64,000 nt of DNA. Origin: Aeriscardovia aeriphila (GTDB taxonomy: Bacteria; Actinomycetota; Actinomycetes; Actinomycetales; Bifidobacteriaceae). The translations under genes and the position numbers were made by a program. The notes under the pieces are model-generated. The model ran no database searches. It was not told the origin of the DNA and saw only the letters and a list, made by a program, of their open reading frames with translations. Position 1 is the stretch's first letter; each line of letters begins with the position of its first letter. Shown here in pieces: positions 45,523 to 53,891 of this stretch. The stretch spans positions 558,001 through 622,000 of the forward strand of contig NZ_MWWU01000002.1 of the NCBI RefSeq assembly GCF_002259595.1, given 5' to 3'.

Positions 45523-46614
45523 ATGAAACAGTTCATCAGCACTTGGTGGCAGCGTATCGCTACCCCATCGATGCTCGTGGCCGTAACCTTATGCCTGCTC
45601 GCATCACTGGCCGGCGCATACCTCAAACAACTTCCTGTACTCAACCTTTTCGGCGCGCTCATTATCGCACTCCTCATCGGAATGCTAGCGCAATGGCCAG
45701 TTCAGAAGCTATGGAGCAACACCTCAGAAGACAGGCGGAATGGACTTTCTAGCGCTGCTGGGCTCATTGCTAACAAGCTGTTGCGTTTGGGCATTATTTT
45801 GCTCGGCTTCAAGCTCAACCTCGAGCTTCTCTTTACTCAAGGTGTGAAAAGCCTGCCTCTTGCTGCCCTCGTCGTTACTCTGACGATTCTGGGTACCTAT
45901 GCTTTAGCTCGCGCGCTCAAAGTTTCGCCTCATTTGGCAATGCTCACCGCAGGCGGTACGGGCATTTGTGGTGCAGCAGCCGTAATGGCAATCTCAGGCT
46001 CTATGAACTCCACAGACGCCGAGATTATCAGTGACGAAGAAAAGCAAGAACGCGCCAACAACGAGGTGATGGCTGTAGCAACCGTGGCTGTAATGGGAAC
46101 GATTTTCGCTCTCATCGACATCGCGCTCTTACCTGCACTTCCTCTCAGCACAGCTCAACGAGGGATTGTTGCCGGTGCTTCTCTGCATGAGATTGCCCAT
46201 GCCGTCGCTGCTGGTGACGCTCTCGGTGCTGTTGATGTTGCTACGATTATGAAGCTCTCCCGCGTCCTCATGCTCATCGTCGCTGCAGTCGTCATTGCAG
46301 TATGGTGGTCACGCAGAAATCAGAAGGCATCAGCCTCTGGTTCGACTGGCCCGAAGAAGCTCCCGATCCCCTGGTTCATGCTGGGCTTTATCGCAGCTTC
46401 TGTTCTCGGAACTATTGTCCCTGTTTTCCACGCTTGGGCACCACATTTGGTTGACGCTGGCTACATTTTCCTGGGCATGGCGATGGCAGCTTTAGGCCTG
46501 AACGTGAACTTTAAGGCGATGCTTTCTCACGGGCGCAACGCTGTTATTGCGAGCTTTATCGCTTCGGTGTGCTTGCTCGCGTTCAGCATTGGTGCTGCTG
46601 CCCTTTTCTTCTGA
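45523..46614 (+). CDS. YeiH-family membrane protein (putative sulfate exporter)
   Basis: A 363-residue membrane protein of the YeiH/UPF0324 family with about ten helices. Family landmarks are NKLLRLGIILLGFKLNLELL, the repeated GGTGICGAAAVMA half and ASLHEIAHAVAAGDALG. I chose the ATG at 45523 with AAGGAG eight bases before it; the ATG at 45499 has no ribosome binding site. The family is annotated as a sulfate exporter on limited evidence. It lies divergent from the methyltransferase gene. Confidence 0.88.
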   Translation: MKQFISTWWQRIATPSMLVAVTLCLLASLAGAYLKQLPVLNLFGALIIALLIGMLAQWPVQKLWSNTSEDRRNGLSSAAGLIANKLLRLGIILLGFKLNLELLFTQGVKSLPLAALVVTLTILGTYALARALKVSPHLAMLTAGGTGICGAAAVMAISGSMNSTDAEIISDEEKQERANNEVMAVATVAVMGTIFALIDIALLPALPLSTAQRGIVAGASLHEIAHAVAAGDALGAVDVATIMKLSRVLMLIVAAVVIAVWWSRRNQKASASGSTGPKKLPIPWFMLGFIAASVLGTIVPVFHAWAPHLVDAGYIFLGMAMAALGLNVNFKAMLSHGRNAVIASFIASVCLLAFSIGAAALFF

Positions 46615-46731
46615 GGTTTACTTAAGATTATCAGCGTAAGATACCCCTCAGAAAATCTCTCTGCATCTACTTGGTAGCAACTGACCTTGAATGACACACT
46701 GAGAGTGAGTTACTGGTAGGGATTAATCAGG

Positions 46732-46784
46732 AGTGGCAATCTCACGATGTCAATTTCACGATGTCAACCTGGTAGTGGCAATCT
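46732..46784. repeat. Nested short direct repeats
   Basis: AGTGGCAATCT occurs twice (46732 and 46774), flanking two copies of TCACGATGTCAA (46742 and 46756). They lie between the convergent exporter and permease genes, where no hairpin terminator is obvious. Their role is unknown. Confidence 0.6.
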
Positions 46785-46790
46785 GAAGGC

Positions 46791-48332
46791 CTACTCGCCA
46801 AGATTCGCTGACTCAGGCTTGACGGCTGGGGCGTGAGTGATGAGCTTATGCCCCCACCACAAAGCCAGGAAGAATGGAATACCAATAAAAGGTGACAGCA
46901 CCTCAGAGATCGGCTCACCCTGGGTGAGAGGCTCATAAGCTTGGCCCACCATGATGAGAAAACAAGTCACAAGAGAGACTATCGAGCCAGCTGGGAAGAA
47001 GCGTGAGCGATACGGTAGCTTACTCAGAGGAATTCCTTGAGCCTTCAAAGCCTTACGGAACTTCCAATGGCACCACGCGATACCGGCCCAGGTAATGAAA
47101 CCTGCCATCGCGGAGAGCGTGAGCAGGAATTCGTAAGCTTTACCATCACCAATCAGGGAGGTAATAAAGCCGGCCAAGCCTACCAAAGTCGTAGCAACGA
47201 GGGCGTTGAAAGGAACTTGATGGTGAGATAGCTTCTTCAGGATTCGAGGAGCTTGCCCGTTTTCAGCGAGAGCAAAGAGCATACGAGTAGAAGCGTAAAG
47301 CCCGGAAGTTCCAGCAGAGAGAACAGAGGTGAGAATGACGGCATTCATCAGCGATGCAGCCCCTAAAATTCCTGCCTTTTCAAAGACAAGAGTGAAAGGA
47401 GATATTGCGATATTCGTCTCCGAGGCGCGAAGAAGCGAAGGGTCAGTGTAAGGAATGAGGAAGCCGATCACTGCAATCGCACCAATATAGAAGAGCACAA
47501 TGCGCCAGAAAATAGTACGAATTGCGCGAGGAATGGAGCGGGAAGGATCTTCAGCTTCGCCAGCTGCCGTACCGATCAACTCTGTGCCTTGGAAAGAGTA
47601 CCCCGCGACGAGGAGGACGAGGATGACGCCTTTGTACCCTCCTACAAAAGGCGCTTGGCCTGCGGTCCAGTTTCTGGTACCAGGAGAGTCACCAAGAATT
47701 CCAGCGATCATTGCGATTCCCAGAATAAGAAATACGAGAACCGCTGCAACTTTGATAGCTGCAAACCAAAACTCACTTTCCCCGTAAGCCTTCGCGGAAA
47801 GAGCGTTAATGATGAACAAGATTGCCAGGAACAATGCTGACCATACGATTGAAGGCGTGTGAGGGAACCAATATTTCATCACGAGAGCTGCAGCAACAAG
47901 TTCAGCTGCAACCGTAATTGCCCAGTTAAACCAGTAATTCCACCCGATCGCGAAACCAAAGGACGGGGAAACAAAACGCGTTCCATATTCGCCAAAGCTG
48001 CCAGCAAGTGGCAGAAAAGCAGCCATTTCGCCGAGAGCTTGCATGATCAACCACACCATGATGCCAATGAGCGCATAAGCGACAAGCGCGCCACCAGGGC
48101 CGGCTTGAGCAATCGTTGCACCTGATGCGACAAACAGACCCGTGCCAATAGCGCCACCGATTGCGATCATGGTCAGGTGGCGTTGGCGCAAAGAGCGACG
48201 AAGAGTTGTTTGTGTTTGGGAAGGCTCGGCCGAGAGCTGTGACTGAGAGGAATCAGGAGCGTATACTTGCCGAGATTGTGGTTGGGAAGGCTTGCTGCTC
48301 GTTGAATCCAGTACTTTCTTATCTGTTTTCAT
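46791..48332 (-). CDS. Amino-acid permease, APC superfamily
   Basis: A 513-residue transporter with about twelve helices. The first-helix motif LTMIAIGGAIGTGLFVASGATIAQAGPGGAL and the GYSFQGTELIGTAAGEAEDP loop are typical of the amino-acid permease (AAT) subfamily, which contains LysP and general amino-acid carriers. It has a hydrophilic, Ser/Gln-rich N-terminal tail of about 50 residues. An AAGGAG lies before the ATG. The substrate is not determinable; lysine or a broad cationic or neutral amino acid is a guess. Confidence 0.9.
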   Translation of the reverse strand: MKTDKKVLDSTSSKPSQPQSRQVYAPDSSQSQLSAEPSQTQTTLRRSLRQRHLTMIAIGGAIGTGLFVASGATIAQAGPGGALVAYALIGIMVWLIMQALGEMAAFLPLAGSFGEYGTRFVSPSFGFAIGWNYWFNWAITVAAELVAAALVMKYWFPHTPSIVWSALFLAILFIINALSAKAYGESEFWFAAIKVAAVLVFLILGIAMIAGILGDSPGTRNWTAGQAPFVGGYKGVILVLLVAGYSFQGTELIGTAAGEAEDPSRSIPRAIRTIFWRIVLFYIGAIAVIGFLIPYTDPSLLRASETNIAISPFTLVFEKAGILGAASLMNAVILTSVLSAGTSGLYASTRMLFALAENGQAPRILKKLSHHQVPFNALVATTLVGLAGFITSLIGDGKAYEFLLTLSAMAGFITWAGIAWCHWKFRKALKAQGIPLSKLPYRSRFFPAGSIVSLVTCFLIMVGQAYEPLTQGEPISEVLSPFIGIPFFLALWWGHKLITHAPAVKPESANLGE

Positions 48333-48504
48333 AGTGCTCCTTCCTGTGAAACATTATCTCGTGACTGGTACCTACCTGTAGTTATTTGTCCGCTGCTCAT
48401 CGACTCGTGTGCGTCTGCGCACGATTGTAGCGTGGCAACAGTCCTCGTGCCGTGCTGGTACAAATAATGCTCACCGGCAATCTTGAAGAATTGGGGGGTG
48501 CTTC

Positions 48505-48600
48505 ATGGATTTCAGGCAGACCCCCGCACAGCTCTCAGACGCGTACAGACGGGCGAAGAGCGGCAGCGGTGATATTTTTAAGGACAGGTCAACACGGTAA
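48505..48600 (+). CDS. Possible micro-ORF
   Basis: A 31-codon ORF reading MDFRQTPAQLSDAYRRAKSG sits behind a G-rich stretch (GGGGGG at eight bases). The amphipathic peptide looks protein-like but is too short to judge. It may be a fragment of a lost gene in the accessory patch. The remainder of 48333-48688 shows only the terminator at 48645. Confidence 0.25.
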   Translation: MDFRQTPAQLSDAYRRAKSGSGDIFKDRSTR

Positions 48601-48644
48601 GAGGCACATCCCACCGCGTAAAACACCCCCGAGCGTGCAGCAAA

Positions 48645-48676
48645 GAAAAAGCCCCGCCGCGTGAGCGGTAGGGCTT
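48645..48676 (-). terminator. Terminator of the small membrane protein gene
   Basis: A hairpin AGCCCCGCCGC with GCGGTAGGGCT and a GTGA loop. On the minus strand a TTTTTC tail follows. It ends transcription of the gene at 48689-48907. Confidence 0.8.
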
Positions 48677-48688
48677 GCAGAATGGTCT

Positions 48689-48907
48689 TCACTTATTTTT
48701 ACTCTGTCGGTCATCGTGCGACGGCTGCGAATGTGTTGGAGTCGTCCCCCAGTCATGACAGAAAGAGTAGACCGCGGCGATGGCCGCCGCCGGAATCGCT
48801 AGAGTACAGATCCCCTGTCCGAGACTTACAAGCCAGTGAGGCCCTCCCCACTGGTCGGCCGTCATCATGAAATAGAGCAAACCACCGAGAGCGATATAGT
48901 AGCCCAT
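48689..48907 (-). CDS. Small membrane protein, unknown
   Basis: A 72-residue protein starting MGYYIALGGLLYFMMTA with two membrane segments (about 5-20 and 28-47) and a polar His/Ser/Asp-rich tail. GAGGGG lies eight bases before the ATG at 48907; upstream ATGs lack a site. It could be a holin-like or hypothetical phage or element protein, but I do not recognise it. It belongs to a cluster of three small minus-strand genes that reaches the tmRNA. Confidence 0.5.
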   Translation of the reverse strand: MGYYIALGGLLYFMMTADQWGGPHWLVSLGQGICTLAIPAAAIAAVYSFCHDWGTTPTHSQPSHDDRQSKNK

Positions 48908-49045
48908 AAGATCACCCCTCACACGCATCATAATTGTGTGCTCTTTTAGCTTATTACGTTTTTGACGGTTGCGAGATGTTTCCGCAACATGGTGCCCCAC
49001 CAATGGCCGGGCACCATGCAACGAAAAAGTCAGAAGTGTATACGA

Positions 49046-49252
49046 TTAGGATACGTCATCCGGTACAGTCCAATGTTCGTAGTCAATCCACCGTGACTCA
49101 ACCAAATTAGCACCAATAGTCCCCGTGAGCGCGGTCGCATAATAACAGTTCTTCATATTAAGGCCCTTTTCACATTCGTCAAAGCCGAAACAGATAATCA
49201 ACGGAGCCGCGATGAGCGGCAACCCGGCGACAAATGCCAGAAAATCTCGCAT
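49046..49252 (-). CDS. Small hypothetical protein with N-terminal hydrophobic segment
   Basis: A 68-residue ORF with a hydrophobic N-terminus (FLAFVAGLPLIAAPLIICF) that may be a signal anchor, followed by a polar part with two cysteines (DECEKG, KNCYY) and two tryptophans. The ribosome binding site is weak. A strong 10-bp hairpin, CATGGTGCCC with GGGCACCATG (48988-49019), lies just downstream. It may be secreted or membrane-anchored. No family is recognised. Confidence 0.4.
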   Translation of the reverse strand: MRDFLAFVAGLPLIAAPLIICFGFDECEKGLNMKNCYYATALTGTIGANLVESRWIDYEHWTVPDDVS

Positions 49253-49316
49253 CGCTCAGCCCACCAAACCGGAAGAGCCAGTAAGGTTTTCGGGTAAAAC
49301 TGTGAGCCATGAGGGC

Positions 49317-49348
49317 ATAAGAAAAGGGCGCTCACCATTGAACGCCCT
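49317..49348 (-). terminator. Terminator of the acidic small gene
   Basis: A 9-bp stem GGGCGTTCA with TGAGCGCCC (one wobble pair) and an ATGG loop when read on the minus strand, followed by TTTTCTT. It lies just after the stop of the gene at 49376. Confidence 0.88.
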
Positions 49349-49375
49349 CAAACAAATCGGTAGTTGTTATTAGTA

Positions 49376-49627
49376 CTACTTTTCCCTATTTATTGCTAAA
49401 TATTGCGAATACTCTTCACGATCCTCAGGTTCAAGAAGCGGGAAGAACTGAAGTGCATACTCATCACCCTTCTCGGTGATTGCATAATCCATAAGCATGA
49501 GAAAGGCTGAATACGGCTCATTTGCTTCCACATCATCTTCAACCCATTCCCGCGCCTCAGGTGGCATTACCGGCTTCAACAAGCTATACATCTGGTCGAC
49601 CACCATATCAAGATCAAGCAGAGCCAT
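49376..49627 (-). CDS. Small acidic hypothetical protein
   Basis: An 83-residue, helical and strongly acidic protein beginning MALLDLDMVVDQMYSLLKP. GGAGAA lies seven bases before the ATG at 49627; a longer form from 49669 lacks a site. The size and acidity resemble small immunity proteins of toxin systems, but no toxin gene is adjacent, so this is only a suggestion. The DNA is more AT-rich than the core genes. Unrecognised by family. Confidence 0.55.
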   Translation of the reverse strand: MALLDLDMVVDQMYSLLKPVMPPEAREWVEDDVEANEPYSAFLMLMDYAITEKGDEYALQFFPLLEPEDREEYSQYLAINREK

Positions 49628-49771
49628 TATTACTTCTCCATTCATCTGAGGAGAGCTTACGATAGCCACTGATTACTCGCCATAGTTTTTCCGGTAGGAT
49701 GATTTTACCTCAACCAAAGCTCCTGCAATTCTTTTTCCCAGATACTTTAAGTTCCTCAAGGAACTTGGTAA

Positions 49772-49906
49772 CTGTTCATCATCGGGATTGACAATCGTTT
49801 CCATTATGGCGTACTTGATTTAGATGTGGTTCGTGAGCGTTTGGATGGGCTTCTCCGTGCCCACACCGTGCCCACATTTTTTCAAAAACATAGTGAAAAA
49901 GACTAA
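49772..49906 (+). pseudogene. Possible integrase C-terminal remnant
   Basis: A frame of 44 codons, stop to stop, has no start and reads HYGVLDLDVVRERLDGLLRA followed by HTVPTF. This resembles the last residues of phage-type tyrosine integrases, where a YGHL-like motif contains the catalytic tyrosine. It lies about 100 bases from the 3' end of tmRNA, a classic attachment site. The match is by eye only and short. No intact integrase is seen. Confidence 0.3.
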
Positions 49907-49960
49907 AAAAGACTCAAACAGGATAAAGAAGTCGAGAGGCTGAAACGCTAGTATTGCAAT

Positions 49961-49998
49961 AAAAAACCGGCTAGCGCTTGGTTTTGCGTTAGCCGGTG
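49961..49998 (-). terminator. Terminator of tmRNA
   Basis: An 8-bp stem ACCGGCTA with TAGCCGGT. On the minus strand it is followed by TTTTTTATT. It lies directly after the tmRNA 3' end. Confidence 0.92.
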
Positions 49999-50003
49999 AA
50001 AAG

Positions 50004-50401
50004 TGGAGTCGCCGGGAATTGAACCCGGGTCCGATAACCGAACTCTCAGCCTTCTACGTGCGTAGTCATCATGCCCAAACGGGAATTTCTCAGCCCCAAT
50101 GAATAGCGATGACGCCTCTTGCGGGCTCAGTTACAGTGGAAGTCCCTCACATCCCCTGCAACGCAGGCTGTAAGGCAAGCCTTCGTAATGACGCTCGACC
50201 ATTCCGCGAAGGCGGCAGAATGGGGAACGGAGACGCATCTCGCGGATTAAACCCTGAGGCTAAACTCAGGCAGCGAGTGCGAACTCAGTGCTGTTATGTT
50301 TGGCACTTAATTCTTCGCGTGAGGACATTTACGTGTGGACCCACGCCTTCACGGCACGCTTCTCTGCGACGGACAGGTTACCGTCGAAACCGATCGACCC
50401 C
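50004..50401 (-). ncRNA. ssrA: tmRNA (ssrA), tag AKHNSTEFALAA
   Basis: The RNA rescues stalled ribosomes by trans-translation. The 5' end GGGGTCGATCGGTTTCGACGG and the 3' end with T-arm GGTTCAATTCCCGG and acceptor strand CGACTCCA can pair to form the tRNA-like domain. The CCA tail is not encoded. The tag frame is at 50266-50304: GCC is the resume codon and TGA the stop, giving AKHNSTEFALAA. The length of 398 bases is normal for actinobacteria. The tag is one of the best clues to family Bifidobacteriaceae. Confidence 0.97.
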
Positions 50402-50484
50402 TCTCTAGTTATCAAGCACGCTGAAAATCAGCATTCTTAAGATTAACACACAACACCAGTATTCCCAACTGATAATCTGAAAGC

Positions 50485-51489
50485 ATGAAAATCTTGGGGC
50501 CACTCATCGTTTACTCGCCAAGCATCGCCTTGGCCATCGCCTTTGGTCTGTGCTATCGAAAAGAGCCGCGACAGTTCAAGAATGCTGTGCTGCTCGGCTT
50601 TTTCCTCATCACTTTCTTACCGACCCTTCTGATGAGCTTTGGCCACGTAAGCATGGTGGCGCCCCTGTTTTTCGCTATTTTGCTTGCTCCTGTTATTACC
50701 ATCGCTTTCCTTTTCATGAATACCTTTGTTGTCGTCAGGCATGAAGGTTTTCACCTCTCCACCATCCTGCCCGCTCTCCTCGTGCTCGCCATCATTGGCT
50801 GGTTTAGCCTGTTTCCCGTGCTGATAATCTTGAGAGCTCCGGCTTGGCTGATGGGCATCGCCTCTCTGATTACTGCCGAAGGCTTGTGGTTTTTCTTCAC
50901 TTTTGTGGCTCTCCTGCTTTACAGCACGCTCTACCGGCTTCTGCCTCGCAAGCGCGTGTACAACTACATCATTATTCACGGCGCCGGGCTGATCGACGGC
51001 AAGCCTACTCCCCTGTTGCGCGGGCGTATTGAGAAGGCGTATAGCCTGTGGCTGCACCAGAATAAGCAGGGCAAGTTTGTCGCTTCTGGCGGCCAGGGTA
51101 GCGATGAGGCAGTTTCTGAGGCGCAAGCTATTGCAACGTATTTGATGCGGGTTCGCGATGTTCCTGCTGAGCAGATCTTGCTGGAGGACAAGTCGACGAC
51201 GACGTTTGAGAATCTCTCCTATTCCAGGGAGATTATCAGTGCGGATTGGTCGAGTGACGAACCCTACCGCACTGCGCTTGTCACCAGCGATTATCACGTT
51301 TTCCGCGCGAGCGAGTACGCCCACCAGTTGGGAATGAAGGCTGATGGCGTGGGTAGCCATACGCGCGCCTACTATTGGCCGACGGCGTTTATCCGCGAGT
51401 TCATCGCCATCACCAAAGCTCATTGGATGCCTTACCTTGTGATCGCCATTCTCTCTCTTATTCCAATGGCAATCTCGCTGATACGCTAG
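50485..51489 (+). CDS. YdcF/DUF218-family membrane protein
   Basis: A 334-residue protein with about five N-terminal membrane helices and a cytoplasmic or periplasmic DUF218 domain (about 165-300): YIIIHGAGLIDGKPTPLLRGRIEKA, GGQGSDEAVSEAQAI, EDKSTTTFENLSYS and TSDYHVFRA. SanA and ElyC of this family affect cell-envelope integrity. A final helix follows. The function of this subgroup is unknown. The start lies after the tmRNA on the opposite strand, with about 80 bases between. Confidence 0.88.
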   Translation: MKILGPLIVYSPSIALAIAFGLCYRKEPRQFKNAVLLGFFLITFLPTLLMSFGHVSMVAPLFFAILLAPVITIAFLFMNTFVVVRHEGFHLSTILPALLVLAIIGWFSLFPVLIILRAPAWLMGIASLITAEGLWFFFTFVALLLYSTLYRLLPRKRVYNYIIIHGAGLIDGKPTPLLRGRIEKAYSLWLHQNKQGKFVASGGQGSDEAVSEAQAIATYLMRVRDVPAEQILLEDKSTTTFENLSYSREIISADWSSDEPYRTALVTSDYHVFRASEYAHQLGMKADGVGSHTRAYYWPTAFIREFIAITKAHWMPYLVIAILSLIPMAISLIR

Positions 51490-51777
51490 CTGCTGGGAAG
51501 ACTAAACCTCACCACAAGCCTCTGGCCCAGTAATAATCTCGCTGATACGCTCGTTGCGGGGCGGGCGTGACGCGCCTCCGCTTTGTACCCTTCTGACATC
51601 AGATTGTCATTGCTGCAAAGTAGGCACAGGATAAGCACAAATTCTCCGGTGATTCTGAGCAAAAAAGCGTATAGAATCGCGCGGGTGAGAACAGTGAACC
51701 GTGTGGGATGGAAGAGTGCCTCCCCAGTTGACCCCCTTAGCTTAAACTCTGCCACACCAGTGGGCATGCTGGGAAAT

Positions 51778-52704
51778 ATGCCAGGGAAAAACCCACGACG
51801 TCGTCGAATTCGCCTGTTCGCACAAACCCCTCGAACCCTACTCATCGGCATGGGCGTCACCCTCCTGGGCGGCTGCTTGTGGGGTATGAATGCGACCGTG
51901 TCCAAAATTTTGATGAACACCTATCACGCAACCCCACTCTGGATTGCCAGTATTCGCGAAATCTTCGCCGGATTGCTTTTCCTCGCCTGCGCCGGTTTTT
52001 CGGAACCACGCCAGCTGCTCGGGGTAGTTAAGGATCTGAAGTTCTACCCCACGTATATCCTGGGTGCTTTCTTCTGCGTGATGGCAACGCAGGTGACCTA
52101 CTTGCAGGCAATTGACTGGACGAATTCAGGAACGGCCACAGTTCTGCAAACGCTCAACTTGCTCTTCGTTCTCGCCATAGTGTGCATTCGCGACCGCCGA
52201 GCACCAGGTGTGAGAGAGTCGATCGGCATTCTTCTCGCTTTCTCGGGTACGTGCTTGATTGCCACGAATGGTGATTTCACTACCCTTACCCTTCCTTTGG
52301 CCGGACTGTTGTGGGGTTTGGCTGATGCTGCTTCTACCGCTTCTATGTCGGTGATTCCGGTGAAGGCCATGCAAAAATATGGCAATTTTGCGATCAACGG
52401 CATCATGTTCCTCATTTCTGGCATTGGCGTCTCCGCCTTCGTCCAGCCGTGGAAGAACCCTCCTCATTTCGATGCTCTGGGTATTTTCCTCATGTGCTTC
52501 ACGGTGATTGGTGGCACTTTTGCCGCTTATTGGCTGTACATGTCGGGTGTGATGCGCATTGGTGCGATGCGAGCGACTATGCTGGGAACTTCGGAGCCGG
52601 TGATGGCCACGATTTCTGCCGTGTTCTTGACTGCCTCCGTGTTCACTCCTGTGGACTTGGTTGGCTTCGCTCTGATCCTTACCATGGTTTTTTTGGTGAA
52701 GTAG
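51778..52704 (+). CDS. EamA/DMT-family transporter
   Basis: A drug/metabolite transporter with ten helices in two EamA repeats; landmarks are LGGCLWGMNATVSKILM and QAIDWTNSGTATVLQTLNLLF in the first half and LLWGLADAASTASMS in the second. The start is uncertain: I list the ATG at 51778 (MPGKNPRRRR, 308 residues), while an ATG at 51766 and upstream GTGs are also in frame. The 290 bases before it show only a weak TATAGA/TAGAAT promoter-like element near 51670. Substrate unknown. Confidence 0.82.
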   Translation: MPGKNPRRRRIRLFAQTPRTLLIGMGVTLLGGCLWGMNATVSKILMNTYHATPLWIASIREIFAGLLFLACAGFSEPRQLLGVVKDLKFYPTYILGAFFCVMATQVTYLQAIDWTNSGTATVLQTLNLLFVLAIVCIRDRRAPGVRESIGILLAFSGTCLIATNGDFTTLTLPLAGLLWGLADAASTASMSVIPVKAMQKYGNFAINGIMFLISGIGVSAFVQPWKNPPHFDALGIFLMCFTVIGGTFAAYWLYMSGVMRIGAMRATMLGTSEPVMATISAVFLTASVFTPVDLVGFALILTMVFLVK

Positions 52705-52880
52705 TCTTCTGGCCACCCTCCAAGCCGTGGGGCTCGCCCCTTTCGCCGGCCAGTCACCAGGACGCAGGGGCTCTCAGTCCTACTCTTCCTTGGTTTCGCT
52801 CTCAGAGTTGGAACTTTTTCACCAGCATGCCGTCTTTATACTGAAACTGTTGGAATAACAAGATCTTGCGAAGGAGCAGT

Positions 52881-53711
52881 ATGATCACCAATCCTTTGAT
52901 GATTCCGCTGAACAACGGCACGAGCATCCCGCAGGTTGGCCTGGGCGTTTACCAGACTCCTGACGGCGAGACCACGGTGAACGCCGTGCGCGCAGCTTTG
53001 CAGGCTGGCTATCGTCATATCGACACTGCAGCGCTGTATGGCAACGAGGTTTCCGTGGGCCAGGGTGTTCGCGAATCGGGTGTTGCTCGTGAGGACGTTT
53101 TCGTCACCACTAAGCTGTGGAATGACGACATTCGCGCTGGCAAGACGGCTGAGGCTTTCCAGGCCTCTTTGGATCGTTTGAACTTAGGTTATGTTGACCT
53201 GTACCTCATCCACTGGCCAGCTGAGGGTTGGCAGCAGGCTTGGCGCGACATGGAGAAGCTCTACCAGCAGGGTGTGGTCAAGGCTATCGGCGTCTCTAAC
53301 TTCCAGCAGCATCATTTGGAGGAGCTGATGAGCTTCGCCACCGTAAAGCCTGTGGTTGACCAGATTGAGGAATCTCCTCGTTTTGCTAATCAGGAGCTGA
53401 CCGACTTCTGCTTGAAGAACGATATTGCTGTTGAGGCATGGAGCCCTCTGGGTGGTACTGGCGGCAACTTGCTGCAAGACCCTGTTCTGGCTCAGGTCGC
53501 TGCTGAGGTGGGCAAGTCCCCTGCTCAGGTGGTGATTCGTTGGTTCATTCAGCGTGGCGTTGTCGTTTTGCCGAAGAGTACGCATAAGGAGCGCATCAAG
53601 CAGAACTTTGACGTGTTTGACTTTGAATTGAGCGATGAGCAGATGGCGAAGGTGAGCTCTTTGGAAACTGGCGTTCGCCCAGGCGCTGACCCTGATAACT
53701 TCAATTTCTAA
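52881..53711 (+). CDS. Aldo/keto reductase
   Basis: An NADPH-dependent (beta/alpha)8 oxidoreductase of 276 residues. The catalytic tetrad is seen in HIDTAALYGNE (Asp and Tyr), VTTKLW (Lys) and LYLIHWP (His). The C-terminal nucleotide-binding pattern VVLPKSTHKERIKQN is typical. AAGGAG lies four bases before the ATG at 52881, which makes the first ATG at 52866 unlikely. It resembles 2,5-diketo-gluconate reductases, but the natural substrate is unknown. A strong terminator follows. Confidence 0.93.
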   Translation: MITNPLMIPLNNGTSIPQVGLGVYQTPDGETTVNAVRAALQAGYRHIDTAALYGNEVSVGQGVRESGVAREDVFVTTKLWNDDIRAGKTAEAFQASLDRLNLGYVDLYLIHWPAEGWQQAWRDMEKLYQQGVVKAIGVSNFQQHHLEELMSFATVKPVVDQIEESPRFANQELTDFCLKNDIAVEAWSPLGGTGGNLLQDPVLAQVAAEVGKSPAQVVIRWFIQRGVVVLPKSTHKERIKQNFDVFDFELSDEQMAKVSSLETGVRPGADPDNFNF

Positions 53712-53796
53712 AGATTATCAGCCTGCTTCCTCACCTGTGAAACGCTCTTCGCCTCCAATTCGTCCGTTCGCAGCAGAGAGCGGGTAGGTACGAATA

Positions 53797-53833
53797 AAGC
53801 CCAACAGTGCTTTCGCATTGTTGGGCTTTTTCT
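53797..53833 (+). terminator. Terminator of the aldo/keto reductase gene
   Basis: The stem AAGCCCAACA with TGTTGGGCTT, an inner TGC/GCA pair and a TTTC loop, followed by TTTCTTTG. It lies about 85 bases after the stop. Confidence 0.92.
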
Positions 53834-53891
53834 TTGTCGAGCTCTTCCGACCGCGGTCTTATAGATTACTGAAGTACATGAGCTACGGCAA

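Noticed and set aside
48733-48745. TGGAGTCG copy as a second ssrA attachment site
   Set aside because: Only eight bases match the tmRNA 3' end, and it lies inside a small coding frame; chance is enough to explain it.
50109-50408. 99-codon frame inside tmRNA
   Set aside because: Lies antisense within the tmRNA, whose sequence and structure explain the region.
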